From IMG/VR virus record IMGVR_UViG_3300027801_000019, positions 1 through 64,000 of that record: DNA of 64,000 nucleotides; one strand, given 5' to 3'. The position numbers and the translations under genes are program-made. Source of the stretch: a virus. Position 1 is the stretch's first letter. Every line of letters begins with the position of its first letter. Positions 41,832-50,581 of this stretch are shown piece after piece. The notes below the pieces were generated by a model that worked only from the letters and a program-made list of their open reading frames with translations, was not told the origin of the DNA and did no database searches.

Positions 41832-42468
41832 AAAAACTGAAATACGAAAACTGGAGCAAAATCCTGCGCAGCTGCGCAGATGGACTGACCTTGTATGGCA
41901 TGACTATGAGATGGGTAAATATTCTCAAGAAAAGGCTTTGAGACCAGCATTTATGGGGCAAACAAGACAAGCTTGGATAGATGAGAAAATGGAAGCATTC
42001 CTTGAAACTCACCCTAACTACCTCGATGGTGACGAAGATGGAGATTGGCCAGGTTACAAGAGAAGTGGCCTACGAGACCAAATGGAAAATGAATCTTCTT
42101 TTTATACATTCGCCTTAATTGATGGAAGTTATAGACCAGGAGCTTGGTATGTAATGATGACTCAAGAAAGCCGACAATATCTTGGGCCAGAAGAAGGAGG
42201 AACTTGGGGCGGTTGTTCTCGATTTGTTCAATGGACTTCCTTCTATACCCGAGAAGAAGCAGTAGAGTTTATTGAGTTTTACAATGCCAACAAGAAAGCT
42301 GGCACAACCAACTCGGATTCCCTTGAGTTACTTGGTGGTGACGATACAGTCTCATCAACCTACCCTGAAGGTTATATCCCTACTGGCTTCTCTTTTGATA
42401 AATCCTTAGAGGTCTATTTAGTAATCCTACCTTATGTGCCTGAGCCGGAGCCTTATTACTATGAATGA
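41824..42468 (+). CDS. early protein of 214 residues, unknown
   Basis: GGAG lies 9 bases before ATG 41824. Trp- and Tyr-rich (WTDLVWHDYEMGKYS, FMGQTRQAWIDEKMEAFLETHPNYLDGDEDGDW). The middle resembles a small alpha/beta fold (FYTFALIDGSYRPGAWYVMMTQES), and the C-terminus is acidic with PEPEPYYYE. Not recognised. Confidence 0.7.
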   Translation: MSEKTEIRKLEQNPAQLRRWTDLVWHDYEMGKYSQEKALRPAFMGQTRQAWIDEKMEAFLETHPNYLDGDEDGDWPGYKRSGLRDQMENESSFYTFALIDGSYRPGAWYVMMTQESRQYLGPEEGGTWGGCSRFVQWTSFYTREEAVEFIEFYNANKKAGTTNSDSLELLGGDDTVSSTYPEGYIPTGFSFDKSLEVYLVILPYVPEPEPYYYE

Positions 42469-42685
42469 AGAAGATATAATCAGGTCACTTGCTCATAGTA
42501 TGCAGATGACTGTCCGATTCTGGCTCAAGAGTGGTATGTCAGACGAGACCAGAAAAGTATGCGAAGAATATGAAAATATCTTCAGGGGAATCTATGTGAA
42601 ACCCTTCCGGCAGAAACTTTGGGTTGTCTCGAGATATTCAGCGCAAGTTTTGTTATGGGGCGATAAGATGTTTGGAGGAAATTAA
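42461..42685 (+). CDS. small helical early protein
   Basis: 74 residues starting MNEEDIIRSLAHSMQMTVRFWL, overlapping the previous gene by 8 bases. GGAGCC lies upstream. Function unknown. Confidence 0.62.
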   Translation: MNEEDIIRSLAHSMQMTVRFWLKSGMSDETRKVCEEYENIFRGIYVKPFRQKLWVVSRYSAQVLLWGDKMFGGN

Positions 42686-42686
42686 G

Positions 42687-42872
42687 ATGGATTACAAAGC
42701 AAAGAAAAGAGATGAAGATGGATTTAAAAAACCACTTAACAATAATGGTTGGGCTCATATTCACGAGTATGAGATATACATAACCTCAAGCAATCCTGTG
42801 AAGTTTACTTGGCAGTGTTGCTGGTGTGGGAAAAAAAGAAATGAAGATAAGAACGATAAAAGAAAGTGGTGA
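42687..42872 (+). CDS. small basic zinc-containing protein
   Basis: 61 residues after GGAGGAAATTAAG. Basic N-terminus and CCWCGKKRNEDKNDKRKW at the end, a single knuckle. Function unknown. Confidence 0.62.
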   Translation: MDYKAKKRDEDGFKKPLNNNGWAHIHEYEIYITSSNPVKFTWQCCWCGKKRNEDKNDKRKW

Positions 42873-42896
42873 ATGAAAATAAGGAGTGAAAATAAG

Positions 42897-43130
42897 ATGA
42901 GTGAAAATATAATAGATGAAAATATACGATGCAGAAGATGTCGCAGTTCAGCTGTGGCATTCAGGAAGAATGTTTTTGGGTATAACCTTGAGGAATGCCT
43001 AAGGTGCAAGTTCACCTACATAAGCAATAGAATGAAAATTAGGAAACTTGTTAAAATTGAAGTTCCTGAAGAAAAACTTTGTTTTGTTGGCTGTGTTTGT
43101 GCATCTTGTTATCCGGAGGACTACCGATGA
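42897..43130 (+). CDS. zinc-ribbon early protein
   Basis: 77 residues from ATG 42897 (AAGGAG 10 bases upstream); ATG 42873 is an alternative. CRRC and CLRC form a zinc ribbon, and CFVGCVCASC near the end a second cysteine group. Confidence 0.65.
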   Translation: MSENIIDENIRCRRCRSSAVAFRKNVFGYNLEECLRCKFTYISNRMKIRKLVKIEVPEEKLCFVGCVCASCYPEDYR

Positions 43131-43444
43131 AGTGCGAGAATTGTGGCTCAAGTGCCGATACTGAGTTTCATCATGCCGGTCAAGTAAGTTGGTGTTCCCC
43201 CTTAACTGGGTGCAACATTGATTCTGTTGTTGAGGATATACTACAAGCTGTAATAGTGAAGCACAAAGAACTGATAGCAGGCAAGAACAGGAACATATGT
43301 GCTGGAGAAACTAATGAATCTTATGATGAAGCAAGTGACTCAATTATACCGATACACACTTCTTATGCAGAAGTAAGAAAGTGGGTTGAAGAACAGATGA
43401 AATTAATAGTGCAAGAAATGGCTGAAATGGAGTATGGTTTCTGA
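43127..43444 (+). CDS. zinc-finger early protein
   Basis: 105 residues; GGAGGACTACCG precedes the ATG. CENC, then H-H and CSPLTGC suggest one N-terminal finger. The rest is helical (VEDILQAVIVKHKELI...RKWVEEQMKLIVQEMAEMEYGF). Confidence 0.68.
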   Translation: MKCENCGSSADTEFHHAGQVSWCSPLTGCNIDSVVEDILQAVIVKHKELIAGKNRNICAGETNESYDEASDSIIPIHTSYAEVRKWVEEQMKLIVQEMAEMEYGF

Positions 43445-43692
43445 TGCCTAATCGAGAAACTTCAAGTCATGGGTGGGTTCATGCGAGCGAGCCAACTTAT
43501 GTTCGTAAAAAACTCTTCGTGTCATTCATTTGTATTAATCAGGTTGCTGGAGTAACTCCAGCAAAAATACCATGCAACACTCTAATTACTCATTGTTCAG
43601 TATCTGAGGATGATATTGAGTCTCGATGCCCTGAATGCAATTTCCCTCACCTTCCTACCGAGTATCAAATCTGGGGGGTTTCTGATGAGTGA
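43444..43692 (+). CDS. small early protein with zinc knuckle
   Basis: 82 residues, one-base overlap with the previous stop. Contains SRCPECNFPHLP near the end and C...HC before it. The stretch RKKLFVSFICINQVAGVTPAKIPC is beta-like. Confidence 0.62.
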   Translation: MPNRETSSHGWVHASEPTYVRKKLFVSFICINQVAGVTPAKIPCNTLITHCSVSEDDIESRCPECNFPHLPTEYQIWGVSDE

Positions 43693-43933
43693 AGTAGTAG
43701 TAGTATGTCATCGTTGCCGAGCAGAAGATAGGCCAGACCATACAAGAACTTATAAGACATTTGCTAAGAATGCTTACTGCGTATGTGGCACTGCCCTTCA
43801 TGTTACAACTCTTGATGAAAATGAATTATTTACTTGCATACATTGTAAATCTCTAATTTATGGTCTGGATAATGACGGCTCAACTTCTTGGGTGGACTGG
43901 AATGATTGCGGCTGTAAGAATAAGGTGGTCTGA
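43685..43933 (+). CDS. double zinc-ribbon early protein
   Basis: 82 residues. CHRC, CVCG, CIHC and CGCK supply eight cysteines, enough for two zinc ions. Overlaps the previous gene by 8 bases. Confidence 0.7.
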   Translation: MSEVVVVCHRCRAEDRPDHTRTYKTFAKNAYCVCGTALHVTTLDENELFTCIHCKSLIYGLDNDGSTSWVDWNDCGCKNKVV

Positions 43934-44231
43934 TGCTTAAATCAACATCTGTCTTATTGTTCAACATCTCTAAATGGGTGGGTTGAGTTACTATGTTATT
44001 TTTATCTTCAACAAACCAATTTATCTCATTTTTACGAGACCAAGCCAAACCTCATCATTATATCTTGGCTAACAAAAAATATCTGGTTCAATTTTTGGAG
44101 CAGAAAAATATAGGGCGAAAAACTTATCCCGAAAAGCTGCAGACGAAAACCTTGTGCAGTAAGCGAGTCACAGTTGCTACCGGAATGTTTATAAACCCCA
44201 ACGACCAATACTCATATAGGCGGAAAACCAG
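43934..44231. promoter_or_regulatory. ArdC upstream region
   Basis: No gene seen. TTTATAAA at 44188-44195 with predicted start near 44217 and GGCGGA before ATG 44232. Degenerate bipartite boxes lie directly upstream (44116-44160). Confidence 0.55.
44116..44160 (+). repeat. degenerate bipartite element 12
   Basis: CGAAAAA at 44116, CGAAAAG at 44130 and CGAAAAC at 44144 alternate with CTGCAG (44137) and GTGCAGT (44154). The closest pairings have periods of 21 and 24 bases rather than 22. It ends 28 bases before a TATA box. Confidence 0.55.
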
Positions 44232-45269
44232 ATGACAAAAAAAACGAATAAATCTAAGTCCAATTTGGCACGAGACAAAGTAATTAAAGAAATGGCTGAC
44301 CTTGTAAGCGAGGCAATCAAAAAGGGCGAGAAGCCTTGGCTAAGGCCTTGGGATACTTCCAAATGCACAAGTGGTCTTGCTCATAATGTGGTTTCAAAGA
44401 AACCTTATCGGGGTGTAAATCAGTTTTATTTGGGTCTATGCTCGATTGACTTTGAGTTTGCATCATTCAAACAATGGTCTGAGGTTGGTCGCAAACACGC
44501 TATCAAAAATGGTGAGTTTGAGATGGCTACCGATAAAGACGGCAAATCCTACAAGAAGACTACCACATACTACGGAGTTCAGAAAGGTGCAAAGGCTGTA
44601 ACTGTTGTTTATTTCACCATGTTGAAATTAGAAGACAAGGACAATCCCGATGAAATTAACATGATTCCTTTACTCAAGTGGCATAAAGTGTTCGGAAGAA
44701 GTGATACCAACATACCTGCCCCAATCATTGAGAAGCCAACGGAGGATGAAATGCCTACCTTTACCGAGATTCAAGAAAGAATTGAAGGGGAAATGCACGA
44801 TTGGATGGAGTCGGAGGGTATTGGTTTTGCCGAAGGTGGTGAACGAGCCTTCTATCGCTATTCAACAGACCACATTCAAATGCCAGATAAAATAGCATTC
44901 CCTTCTGGTTATGCTTATATGCCTACACTATTTCACGAATCAGTTCACTCAACCGGACACAAGAAGCGTTTAAACCGTAAGATGGGTATGGGTATGGGAA
45001 GTGATGAGTATGCTTTCGAGGAATTGGTAGCGGAGATGGGTGCATCCCTTCTTTGTCGCCACCACAATATTCTTCCAACCGATGCGTTGGAGGATGGTTT
45101 AGAAAACCAAGTATCATACATAGCACATTGGCTCAAGCAATTGAAGTCAAATCCAAAAACAATTATTCAAGCAGGTAGTAAAGCGCAGCGAGCGGTGGAC
45201 TATATACTTGGAACAACATTTGAAGACAATAAAAACGATGAAAAAAAAGGAGATATAAAAGATGAATGA
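44232..45269 (+). CDS. ArdC-like antirestriction protein
   Basis: 345 residues. N-terminal ssDNA-binding domain of the ArdC family: KGEKPWLRPWDTS...YRGVNQFYLGL and TTTYYGVQKGAKAVTVVYF. The C-terminal metallopeptidase domain has LFHESVHSTGHKKRLNR (HExxH) and the downstream glutamate region YAFEELVAEMGASLLC. Proteins of this family protect incoming DNA from restriction; some also hydrolyse proteins. Own promoter with bipartite boxes. Confidence 0.88.
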   Translation: MTKKTNKSKSNLARDKVIKEMADLVSEAIKKGEKPWLRPWDTSKCTSGLAHNVVSKKPYRGVNQFYLGLCSIDFEFASFKQWSEVGRKHAIKNGEFEMATDKDGKSYKKTTTYYGVQKGAKAVTVVYFTMLKLEDKDNPDEINMIPLLKWHKVFGRSDTNIPAPIIEKPTEDEMPTFTEIQERIEGEMHDWMESEGIGFAEGGERAFYRYSTDHIQMPDKIAFPSGYAYMPTLFHESVHSTGHKKRLNRKMGMGMGSDEYAFEELVAEMGASLLCRHHNILPTDALEDGLENQVSYIAHWLKQLKSNPKTIIQAGSKAQRAVDYILGTTFEDNKNDEKKGDIKDE

Positions 45270-45723
45270 TTACAGCGAGAACTTAATTGGGATTGACTGC
45301 AACTTCGGTTGCACTCACTATATTAGCGAAGATACTGCGTGGAGCTTATTATGCGGTGCGTTTGAAGGTGGTTCAAATTATTGGATAGACCAATGCAGAA
45401 TCCCTGATACTATGGAAGCAAGACGAGCAAGAACCTTAGGGATTGCACAAACATGGGAATCTGGCAAACTAAACGCTTGTATCGCTACACAATCATGGAG
45501 ATACATACACCAAATACCATTCCTTACCAATGGCCACTTGTTTATCAAAGCCGATGGAGTGGAATATATGTTGGATAGAAATGCTCTAATTCAAGGAATT
45601 GAGGGGATTGCCGATATGGATAACAAGAGGCACCTTCATGATTTAATATCTGAATCTGGTGATGCTATCACATCTGATTTATTTCTTCAATTTGCTTTAT
45701 TCGGTGAGGTGATTTACGGATGA
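45262..45723 (+). CDS. conserved phage hypothetical protein
   Basis: 153 residues; AAGGAGATATAAAAG precedes ATG. The segments LCGAFEGGSNYWIDQC, PFLTNGHLFIKADG and the ending SDLFLQFALFGEVIYG match a hypothetical family I recall from many tailed phages. Function unknown. Its presence ties the virus to the wider tailed-virus pool. Confidence 0.75.
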   Translation: MNDYSENLIGIDCNFGCTHYISEDTAWSLLCGAFEGGSNYWIDQCRIPDTMEARRARTLGIAQTWESGKLNACIATQSWRYIHQIPFLTNGHLFIKADGVEYMLDRNALIQGIEGIADMDNKRHLHDLISESGDAITSDLFLQFALFGEVIYG

Positions 45724-45947
45724 GTGACGATATGAAACATACTCACGAGTATAAAGATGGTAAGTGTGAGGTCTGTCGCAAATGGGAAAATGTATGTCCT
45801 TGTGGAAATTGTCAGAGAATGCACACTGAGTTTATAGCAGACTATTGTTTGGAGTGGCAATGCACCCAAGCTGAAGTTTTACAATACTTTGCGGGGTTAG
45901 ATAAAAGCCAAGCATACCCAGTAAAAATAGATGAGGTGGTTGAATGA
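45720..45947 (+). CDS. zinc-ribbon early protein
   Basis: 75 residues, ATGA-coupled. CEVC and CPCGNC, preceded by HTHEYKDGK, suggest a zinc ribbon that may use His. Function unknown. Confidence 0.68.
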   Translation: MSDDMKHTHEYKDGKCEVCRKWENVCPCGNCQRMHTEFIADYCLEWQCTQAEVLQYFAGLDKSQAYPVKIDEVVE

Positions 45948-46123
45948 CTGATGAATCTCCATTATGTAGCAATTGCGAAAACAAAGCAACCACTCAAGAT
46001 AATATCTATTGTCCTACATCTCATTATGCGTGTGATGACTGGCAATGTATCAAGATGGCTGCGCTTGCGCTATGGGAAGATTCACACGAAACGGTTCTTG
46101 GATTAGAAGAGGTGAGCGAATGA
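45944..46123 (+). CDS. zinc-binding microprotein, 59 residues
   Basis: CSNC, C, C-x4-C (LCSNCENKATTQDNIYCPTS...CDDWQC). ATGA-coupled at both ends. Confidence 0.65.
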   Translation: MTDESPLCSNCENKATTQDNIYCPTSHYACDDWQCIKMAALALWEDSHETVLGLEEVSE

Positions 46124-46446
46124 GTACTGAATGCTTTTACTGCAAACAAGAAATATGGGAGCAGCCTGCTGAAGCAGGGGTTTGGGGAGGCGACTGGTAT
46201 TCTGGTTGTGAAGTATGTGGGTGGCACTGTGAAATGGATAAAGAAGATATACCACGCATCAGACAACAATTAAATCTTAACCAAATAGTAGTGTTGAAGA
46301 AAAGTCTTAATATTTTATACAAAAAGATGCTTAGAGATTCACCACGATACGGTAAGACTATCTATAACCCAGAAACATTCAATGACCAGCTTGAGATACT
46401 TAGGGAAATAACGGAACAACTTGTTGAATACGGTGATGAAGAATGA
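46120..46446 (+). CDS. zinc-finger plus helical early protein
   Basis: 108 residues; GAGGTGAGCGA precedes ATG 46120. CFYC and CEVCGWHC at the N-terminus, then helices (NQIVVLKKSLNILYKKML...NDQLEILREITEQLVEYG). Confidence 0.68.
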   Translation: MSTECFYCKQEIWEQPAEAGVWGGDWYSGCEVCGWHCEMDKEDIPRIRQQLNLNQIVVLKKSLNILYKKMLRDSPRYGKTIYNPETFNDQLEILREITEQLVEYGDEE

Positions 46447-46568
46447 ATGCTATAATTACTCAAGAAGGTTGGTGGCGTTGTAAGGTTTGTAGCCATCCCA
46501 ATACCGCATTCGAGTCATTTTGTGTGGAGTGTTCGTGGCATAGGTGGTGGAGTGAGCAATATGTCTAA
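46443..46568 (+). CDS. zinc-ribbon microprotein, 41 residues
   Basis: CKVC and CVEC 14 residues apart, with many Trp (EGWWRCKVCSHPN...CVECSWHRWW). ATGA-coupled. Confidence 0.65.
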   Translation: MNAIITQEGWWRCKVCSHPNTAFESFCVECSWHRWWSEQYV

Positions 46569-46794
46569 CACTAAAAAATTAGAATTACTTCCCTCGATAG
46601 CCGATTGCAAGTTTTGGTTGTATATACCACTTAAAGAATTATCAAAAACTCAAATAGCAGAAATAATATCAATTCTTGCACCACGAAGTATGTCATGGCA
46701 AAATAATTACGAGTTATATGTTGAGTTTAAAACAATTTCTTCTGGTAATCTTTTTATAGAGGCTGCCGAGAAAATAATGAATGGAGATGATTAA
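46561..46794 (+). CDS. small early protein
   Basis: 77 residues after GGTGGAGTGAGCAAT. Mixed alpha/beta (IADCKFWLYIPLKELSKTQIAEIISILAP). No family recognised. Confidence 0.62.
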   Translation: MSNTKKLELLPSIADCKFWLYIPLKELSKTQIAEIISILAPRSMSWQNNYELYVEFKTISSGNLFIEAAEKIMNGDD

Positions 46795-46796
46795 AA

Positions 46797-47111
46797 ATGG
46801 GAGATGTGGAATACAAAAAACTTACAAAATTAGGGAATGCTTATTCAATTAAAATCTTACAAAACATAGAAAACTTAATGGTTGAGCTTAATGTGAATGT
46901 TCCTGAAAATGGTCTTACTACTCGTGATATAGCAAGTCTATTAACACAAAAAAGAGTAAGTCACGATGGAAAGAGGATAATAAATAATTATGGTCTTCCA
47001 TCTATACACAAACTTGCTATGTTATTAAAAAGAGATGTAAGATTTATGGCATACAAGCGAACAGTGAAAGCAACGACTCAATGGAGTTTGGTTTTTAATG
47101 AAGAGGAATAA
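46797..47111 (+). CDS. winged-helix-like early protein
   Basis: 104 residues. GLTTRDIASLLTQKR...GLPSIHKLAMLLKRDVRFMAYKR...TTQWSLVF fits a winged helix (helix-turn-helix then beta wing), similar in style to the proteins at 49311 and 50582. Possible regulator. Confidence 0.6.
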   Translation: MGDVEYKKLTKLGNAYSIKILQNIENLMVELNVNVPENGLTTRDIASLLTQKRVSHDGKRIINNYGLPSIHKLAMLLKRDVRFMAYKRTVKATTQWSLVFNEEE

Positions 47112-47128
47112 GAATGTCATTCGGTGGG

Positions 47129-47136
47129 TTTATATA
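47129..47136 (+). promoter_or_regulatory. TATA box (TTTATATA)
   Basis: Predicted start near 47158, giving a leader with AAAGGAGATG before ATG 47225. Confidence 0.7.
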
Positions 47137-47224
47137 CTACGGCGACTATGTAATACTGTGGCGAATGTGAGCGGACAAAAAACAGAGCCAACAAAACAAT
47201 GAAACAAAAAGGAGATGAAAACAA

Positions 47225-48016
47225 ATGAGCGATGCAAAACGACAATATAAGCAATATATCACACTTGATTTAAAGTTTGATGAACCACAAGCACCCGATA
47301 GTGTCTGGAGGACATTATACACTAACGGTATAGCCGTTAAAAGTGGAGGCCAAGATGGATATAGCCACCAAAACTTCAATAGGGTTCAAACCAAGAAGAT
47401 TATTAGGATTTCAAGTCCACTTTCGGTTAATACCGTTGACTTAAGGTATATTACCGATGAAACTAAGAAAGTCTTAGATGCAATACTACCTGATATGTGG
47501 TCTTCAGAAAAGATTACACTTGAAGATGATATTCAATCAAATCGTGTATTTGAACCTGATTACTTCGCTGTTAAAGCAGATTCTTTAGTGGGTAGCAATA
47601 TGAAGAGTTGGTGGAATACTGATGACTCAGATTGGATTGATGACATTAAATATCTAAACCAAGAGTTTGGATTCAATGCTAATATCAACATCTATGACTT
47701 CAAGGTTTCCCCATCTGTTGATGGTGCGGGCTATGTTGAGTCTTTACAATTCAAGATGTTCCTTAGAACTTCCAATCAGAAACTATTCAATGCTAATGAA
47801 GCGGAGCTTAATACCTATGTGTTGGGCAACATTCTAAAAGCTTGTCTTGCTGTTGGCACATACCAACACGCATTCTCATGTGCTGGTGAAATTGAAGTGG
47901 AGAAGTCAGTATCATGTGCTCGATTCAACAAAAACGATGTAGTTATTACAGATGCAGAATTAGATACGGTAATGGCTCAAGCAGTCGCAGAAGCCCTTAG
48001 GGATGAGGAAGAATGA
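47225..48016 (+). CDS. early protein of 263 residues, unknown
   Basis: Strong promoter and AAAGGAGATG ahead of ATG. Soluble alpha/beta sequence (QYITLDLKFDEPQAPDSVWRTLYTNGIAVKSGG; SSEKITLEDDIQSNRVFEPDYFAVKADSLVGSN) with an acidic C-terminus (DTVMAQAVAEALRDEEE). No family recognised. Its separate promoter suggests important expression. Confidence 0.75.
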   Translation: MSDAKRQYKQYITLDLKFDEPQAPDSVWRTLYTNGIAVKSGGQDGYSHQNFNRVQTKKIIRISSPLSVNTVDLRYITDETKKVLDAILPDMWSSEKITLEDDIQSNRVFEPDYFAVKADSLVGSNMKSWWNTDDSDWIDDIKYLNQEFGFNANINIYDFKVSPSVDGAGYVESLQFKMFLRTSNQKLFNANEAELNTYVLGNILKACLAVGTYQHAFSCAGEIEVEKSVSCARFNKNDVVITDAELDTVMAQAVAEALRDEEE

Positions 48017-48351
48017 GTTTAAGACAAATTGTCTTAGACAAAATCTCCGGTCTATTAGAAAGCGGTGAGAGCCATCACTTTGAAGCCTTTGGTGAAAGCA
48101 GGGGTATGCAAGCAAAACTTGTTGATGGTAAAATAGCTTCTTGGGAAATGTGGGGAAGGGGAGGTCAAGAATGTCATATATACCCCGAACCTGTTTCTTC
48201 TATGTATGCGGCATTATGTGTAGTCAAAGCCCTCGTTGATGAGAAGGATGGCGACCCTCGTTATGCTGCTCACTCAGAAGAGTTTTACGATTTCTGGAAC
48301 TCGCCTGAAGGTAGAGAAATGTGCGTTGAAGCAAAAAGGAAGGATGATTGA
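48013..48351 (+). CDS. early protein of 112 residues
   Basis: ATGA-coupled. VLDKISGLLESGESHHFEAF, VDGKIASWEMWGRGGQECHIYPEP, then helices. No cysteine knuckle. Family unknown. Confidence 0.65.
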   Translation: MSLRQIVLDKISGLLESGESHHFEAFGESRGMQAKLVDGKIASWEMWGRGGQECHIYPEPVSSMYAALCVVKALVDEKDGDPRYAAHSEEFYDFWNSPEGREMCVEAKRKDD

Positions 48352-48353
48352 GG

Positions 48354-48506
48354 ATGGTAAGTGATAATTCTAAACCGAAGACAATACCACTGGGTGTTGC
48401 CAAGTGGATTCTTAAACAACAACTCGCTGATGAAAACTTTGAAGGTATGTATTTACTTCTTGACAATATAATTTCAAGAACTCGGGTGATTGAAGATGAT
48501 GTGTAA
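48354..48506 (+). CDS. microprotein, 50 residues
   Basis: ATG after GGATGATTGAGG. Helical (VAKWILKQQLADENFEGMYLLLDNIISRTRVIEDDV). No known function. Confidence 0.55.
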   Translation: MVSDNSKPKTIPLGVAKWILKQQLADENFEGMYLLLDNIISRTRVIEDDV

Positions 48507-48702
48507 AATTACAAAGTGGAATCCTGAAGGGGAACATGATTGGTGTCTTGATGAAGCAAGCGGTGAAAGCCCTGAGCATATTATGCTTTGGCTTGGTTGC
48601 ATTAATGCTTGTGGCTACCAAAGAAGAGTTAATTTCAATATCATTACTGGTGTTAAGACCTTTGATAGAATAGAGTTAATAAAAACAGGGGTTTTAATAT
48701 GA
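48496..48702 (+). CDS. cysteine-containing small protein
   Basis: 68 residues from ATG 48496 after GGGTGATTGAAG. Contains C-x-W-x-P-EGEHDWCLDE and CINACGYQRR. Possibly zinc-binding. Confidence 0.6.
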   Translation: MMCKITKWNPEGEHDWCLDEASGESPEHIMLWLGCINACGYQRRVNFNIITGVKTFDRIELIKTGVLI

Positions 48703-48998
48703 ATGAGGATATAACTTGTGTTCAAGCACAATATCCCATGTATCTTGAGTTTGATGTTTCCGATGTTGATATGAAGGAAGTTAAAGAATGTTGTGTAAAA
48801 TACGGAACTCTATTCATTGAGTATCTTGATGGAACAATACAAGAAATAGATTCATACACAGAATATGAGCCGGATATGAAGCATCCCGAAGAAGTCAAAT
48901 ACTTTACTGCTGAAAGTATGGAAATCGAGGATGCAAAAATACAACTTAAGGATTTAGTGAATCAAGAAAATGTCTGGAGGAAGAATAATGAGAGTTAA
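48699..48998 (+). CDS. acidic early protein
   Basis: 99 residues, ATGA-coupled. MYLEFDVSDVDMKEVKECCVKYGTLFIEYLDG has a ferredoxin-like beta-alpha-beta character. Strongly acidic; might mimic DNA, which is speculation. Confidence 0.6.
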   Translation: MNEDITCVQAQYPMYLEFDVSDVDMKEVKECCVKYGTLFIEYLDGTIQEIDSYTEYEPDMKHPEEVKYFTAESMEIEDAKIQLKDLVNQENVWRKNNES

Positions 48999-49308
48999 AC
49001 CTTTCAAAGATAAAAAGATAACTTATTTGACTTTGGCGAACCAAGAACTTAGCCAAGTAATTAGGAAGTTATTAGTTATTTATCCGGTTGAATCTTGGCC
49101 TAACGATAACGACCACAACCTTATTAAACTGTCGCTTACAGACCTAAGATTGCTCACCCCTCCCCCGTCAATACCCGTCTTTGAATATGAATGTTCTCAG
49201 TGTGGTAGAGAAGTAACAAAAACTCAAGCATCTGGTAGAGTAGCCAGATGTAAGTCTTGTTACGCTACATGGAAGCGTGAGCAAAGAGCAAGACTCAAGA
49301 GGGATTAA
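48988..49308 (+). CDS. zinc-ribbon protein with basic tail
   Basis: 106 residues; GGAGGAAGAATA precedes ATG 48988. The C-terminus has CSQC and CKSC around VTKTQASGRVAR, ending in KREQRARLKRD. Likely nucleic-acid binding. Confidence 0.68.
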   Translation: MRVKPFKDKKITYLTLANQELSQVIRKLLVIYPVESWPNDNDHNLIKLSLTDLRLLTPPPSIPVFEYECSQCGREVTKTQASGRVARCKSCYATWKREQRARLKRD

Positions 49309-49310
49309 AA

Positions 49311-49616
49311 ATGGGATTTCATACTACAACAAAAGGTGGCAAGCGAGGCGTTAGACTAAAGAGAGAGATTTACATAATCCTCCATGCAGCCGAAGAAGGG
49401 ATGACTACCAGACAGATTTATGAACAATTATGTTCTTCGCCATGTAAGCGATTTATTAACGGAACTGTGCAAGTAGCACAACATCTTAAGCGTATGAAAG
49501 GTGTTGAGCAAGATTTGGGCATGGCATATGGTCTCGATTCTCAATATAGTGCTAAACTGTGGGTTCTTACACACCCTGAAGAGTTTATAGAGTGGTTCGG
49601 CGAAGAGATACCATGA
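49311..49616 (+). CDS. winged-helix early protein
   Basis: 101 residues. KREIYIILHAAEEGMTTRQIYEQLCSSPCKRFINGTVQVAQHLKRMKGVEQ reads as a winged helix; the wing includes YSAKLWVL. Possible transcription regulator. Confidence 0.62.
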   Translation: MGFHTTTKGGKRGVRLKREIYIILHAAEEGMTTRQIYEQLCSSPCKRFINGTVQVAQHLKRMKGVEQDLGMAYGLDSQYSAKLWVLTHPEEFIEWFGEEIP

Positions 49617-50464
49617 CCGAAGGTATTATTACCATAGACCTATCTCACAAATCAACCAAAATAGACGCTTACTCTGGTTGGTCTTCTGAAAGAAGATTTT
49701 TACCCTATCTTACTATACTAAACCAAGATGGAATAGAAATAATTTTTTCTGGCTATGATACAGTTTGGCAACTTCTTGATACGATTTGCTATAAGATTCC
49801 TTTGGGGAGAAATAATTTCAACCCAGTTTTAAAACATAGGGTTCAGCACACCGATTTAACCTCGCTTGAGATATTACGGGGTATTTTCTCTGAGTCGGAT
49901 TTACCAAAAATTACTATACAGGGGATGCACACAGAAGAAAATGTTTTTGTGGCTGACCATACATATTCTCACTACGATGAAGATTTACAACCTTCGTTAT
50001 TTTATATAGCATCTATTCTCGAGGACAAAAAATCTGAAACTATTGTTTTTGGTAACTATAACTTCATAGCAAGAAACAGGGATAGTGAAAATAAACGCAC
50101 AATTATGACACTTCCTTCTATAATTGCACTAATTGAAGGTAATACAGGCTCTCTTGCGGTAATAAGAGTCGTTCAAATGCCAAATGGTAAGATGGGTATT
50201 CTATCTAACTGTGTATTAAAAAATAAAAAATACGCCTGTTCCCCTCCAAAAATCTTCGGCAAGGATGAAACCGAAAAAATATGCAAGCATTTGGACAGTA
50301 TTCTTTCAAATCGTAACAAAATCTCATATGTGGTAGGGGAGAAATATACTTTACCGGAGTGGAAGCAGGAAATAAGTGCTGGCTCAACTGTTGCCCACCA
50401 CAAATACAATTATAGCCTTCTCGAAGCAGAATTATCCTTAATTTTACAAAAAAATAATCTATGA
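49613..50464 (+). CDS. early protein of 283 residues, unknown
   Basis: Overlaps the winged-helix gene by 4 bases. Alpha/beta protein starting MTEGIITIDLSHKSTKIDAYSGWSSERRFLPYLTI. Two cysteines lie in SNCVLKNKKYACSPPKIF. No family recognised. Last gene before an intergenic promoter. Confidence 0.7.
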   Translation: MTEGIITIDLSHKSTKIDAYSGWSSERRFLPYLTILNQDGIEIIFSGYDTVWQLLDTICYKIPLGRNNFNPVLKHRVQHTDLTSLEILRGIFSESDLPKITIQGMHTEENVFVADHTYSHYDEDLQPSLFYIASILEDKKSETIVFGNYNFIARNRDSENKRTIMTLPSIIALIEGNTGSLAVIRVVQMPNGKMGILSNCVLKNKKYACSPPKIFGKDETEKICKHLDSILSNRNKISYVVGEKYTLPEWKQEISAGSTVAHHKYNYSLLEAELSLILQKNNL

Positions 50465-50505
50465 GAATGTTCTGACCTTTAATTGTTTTGATTTATTAGT
50501 AAGTG

Positions 50506-50518
50506 GTATAAAATATAA
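50506..50518 (+). promoter_or_regulatory. TATA region (TATAAAATATAAA)
   Basis: AT-rich box about 70 bases upstream of the winged-helix gene. A second weak box (GCTTATAGT) is closer, near 50559. Confidence 0.5.
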
Positions 50519-50581
50519 ATGGGGCGCAGTGCATCGGTTTTGCTAATTCTTTATTAATGCTTATAGTCTGGGGTTGAAAAT

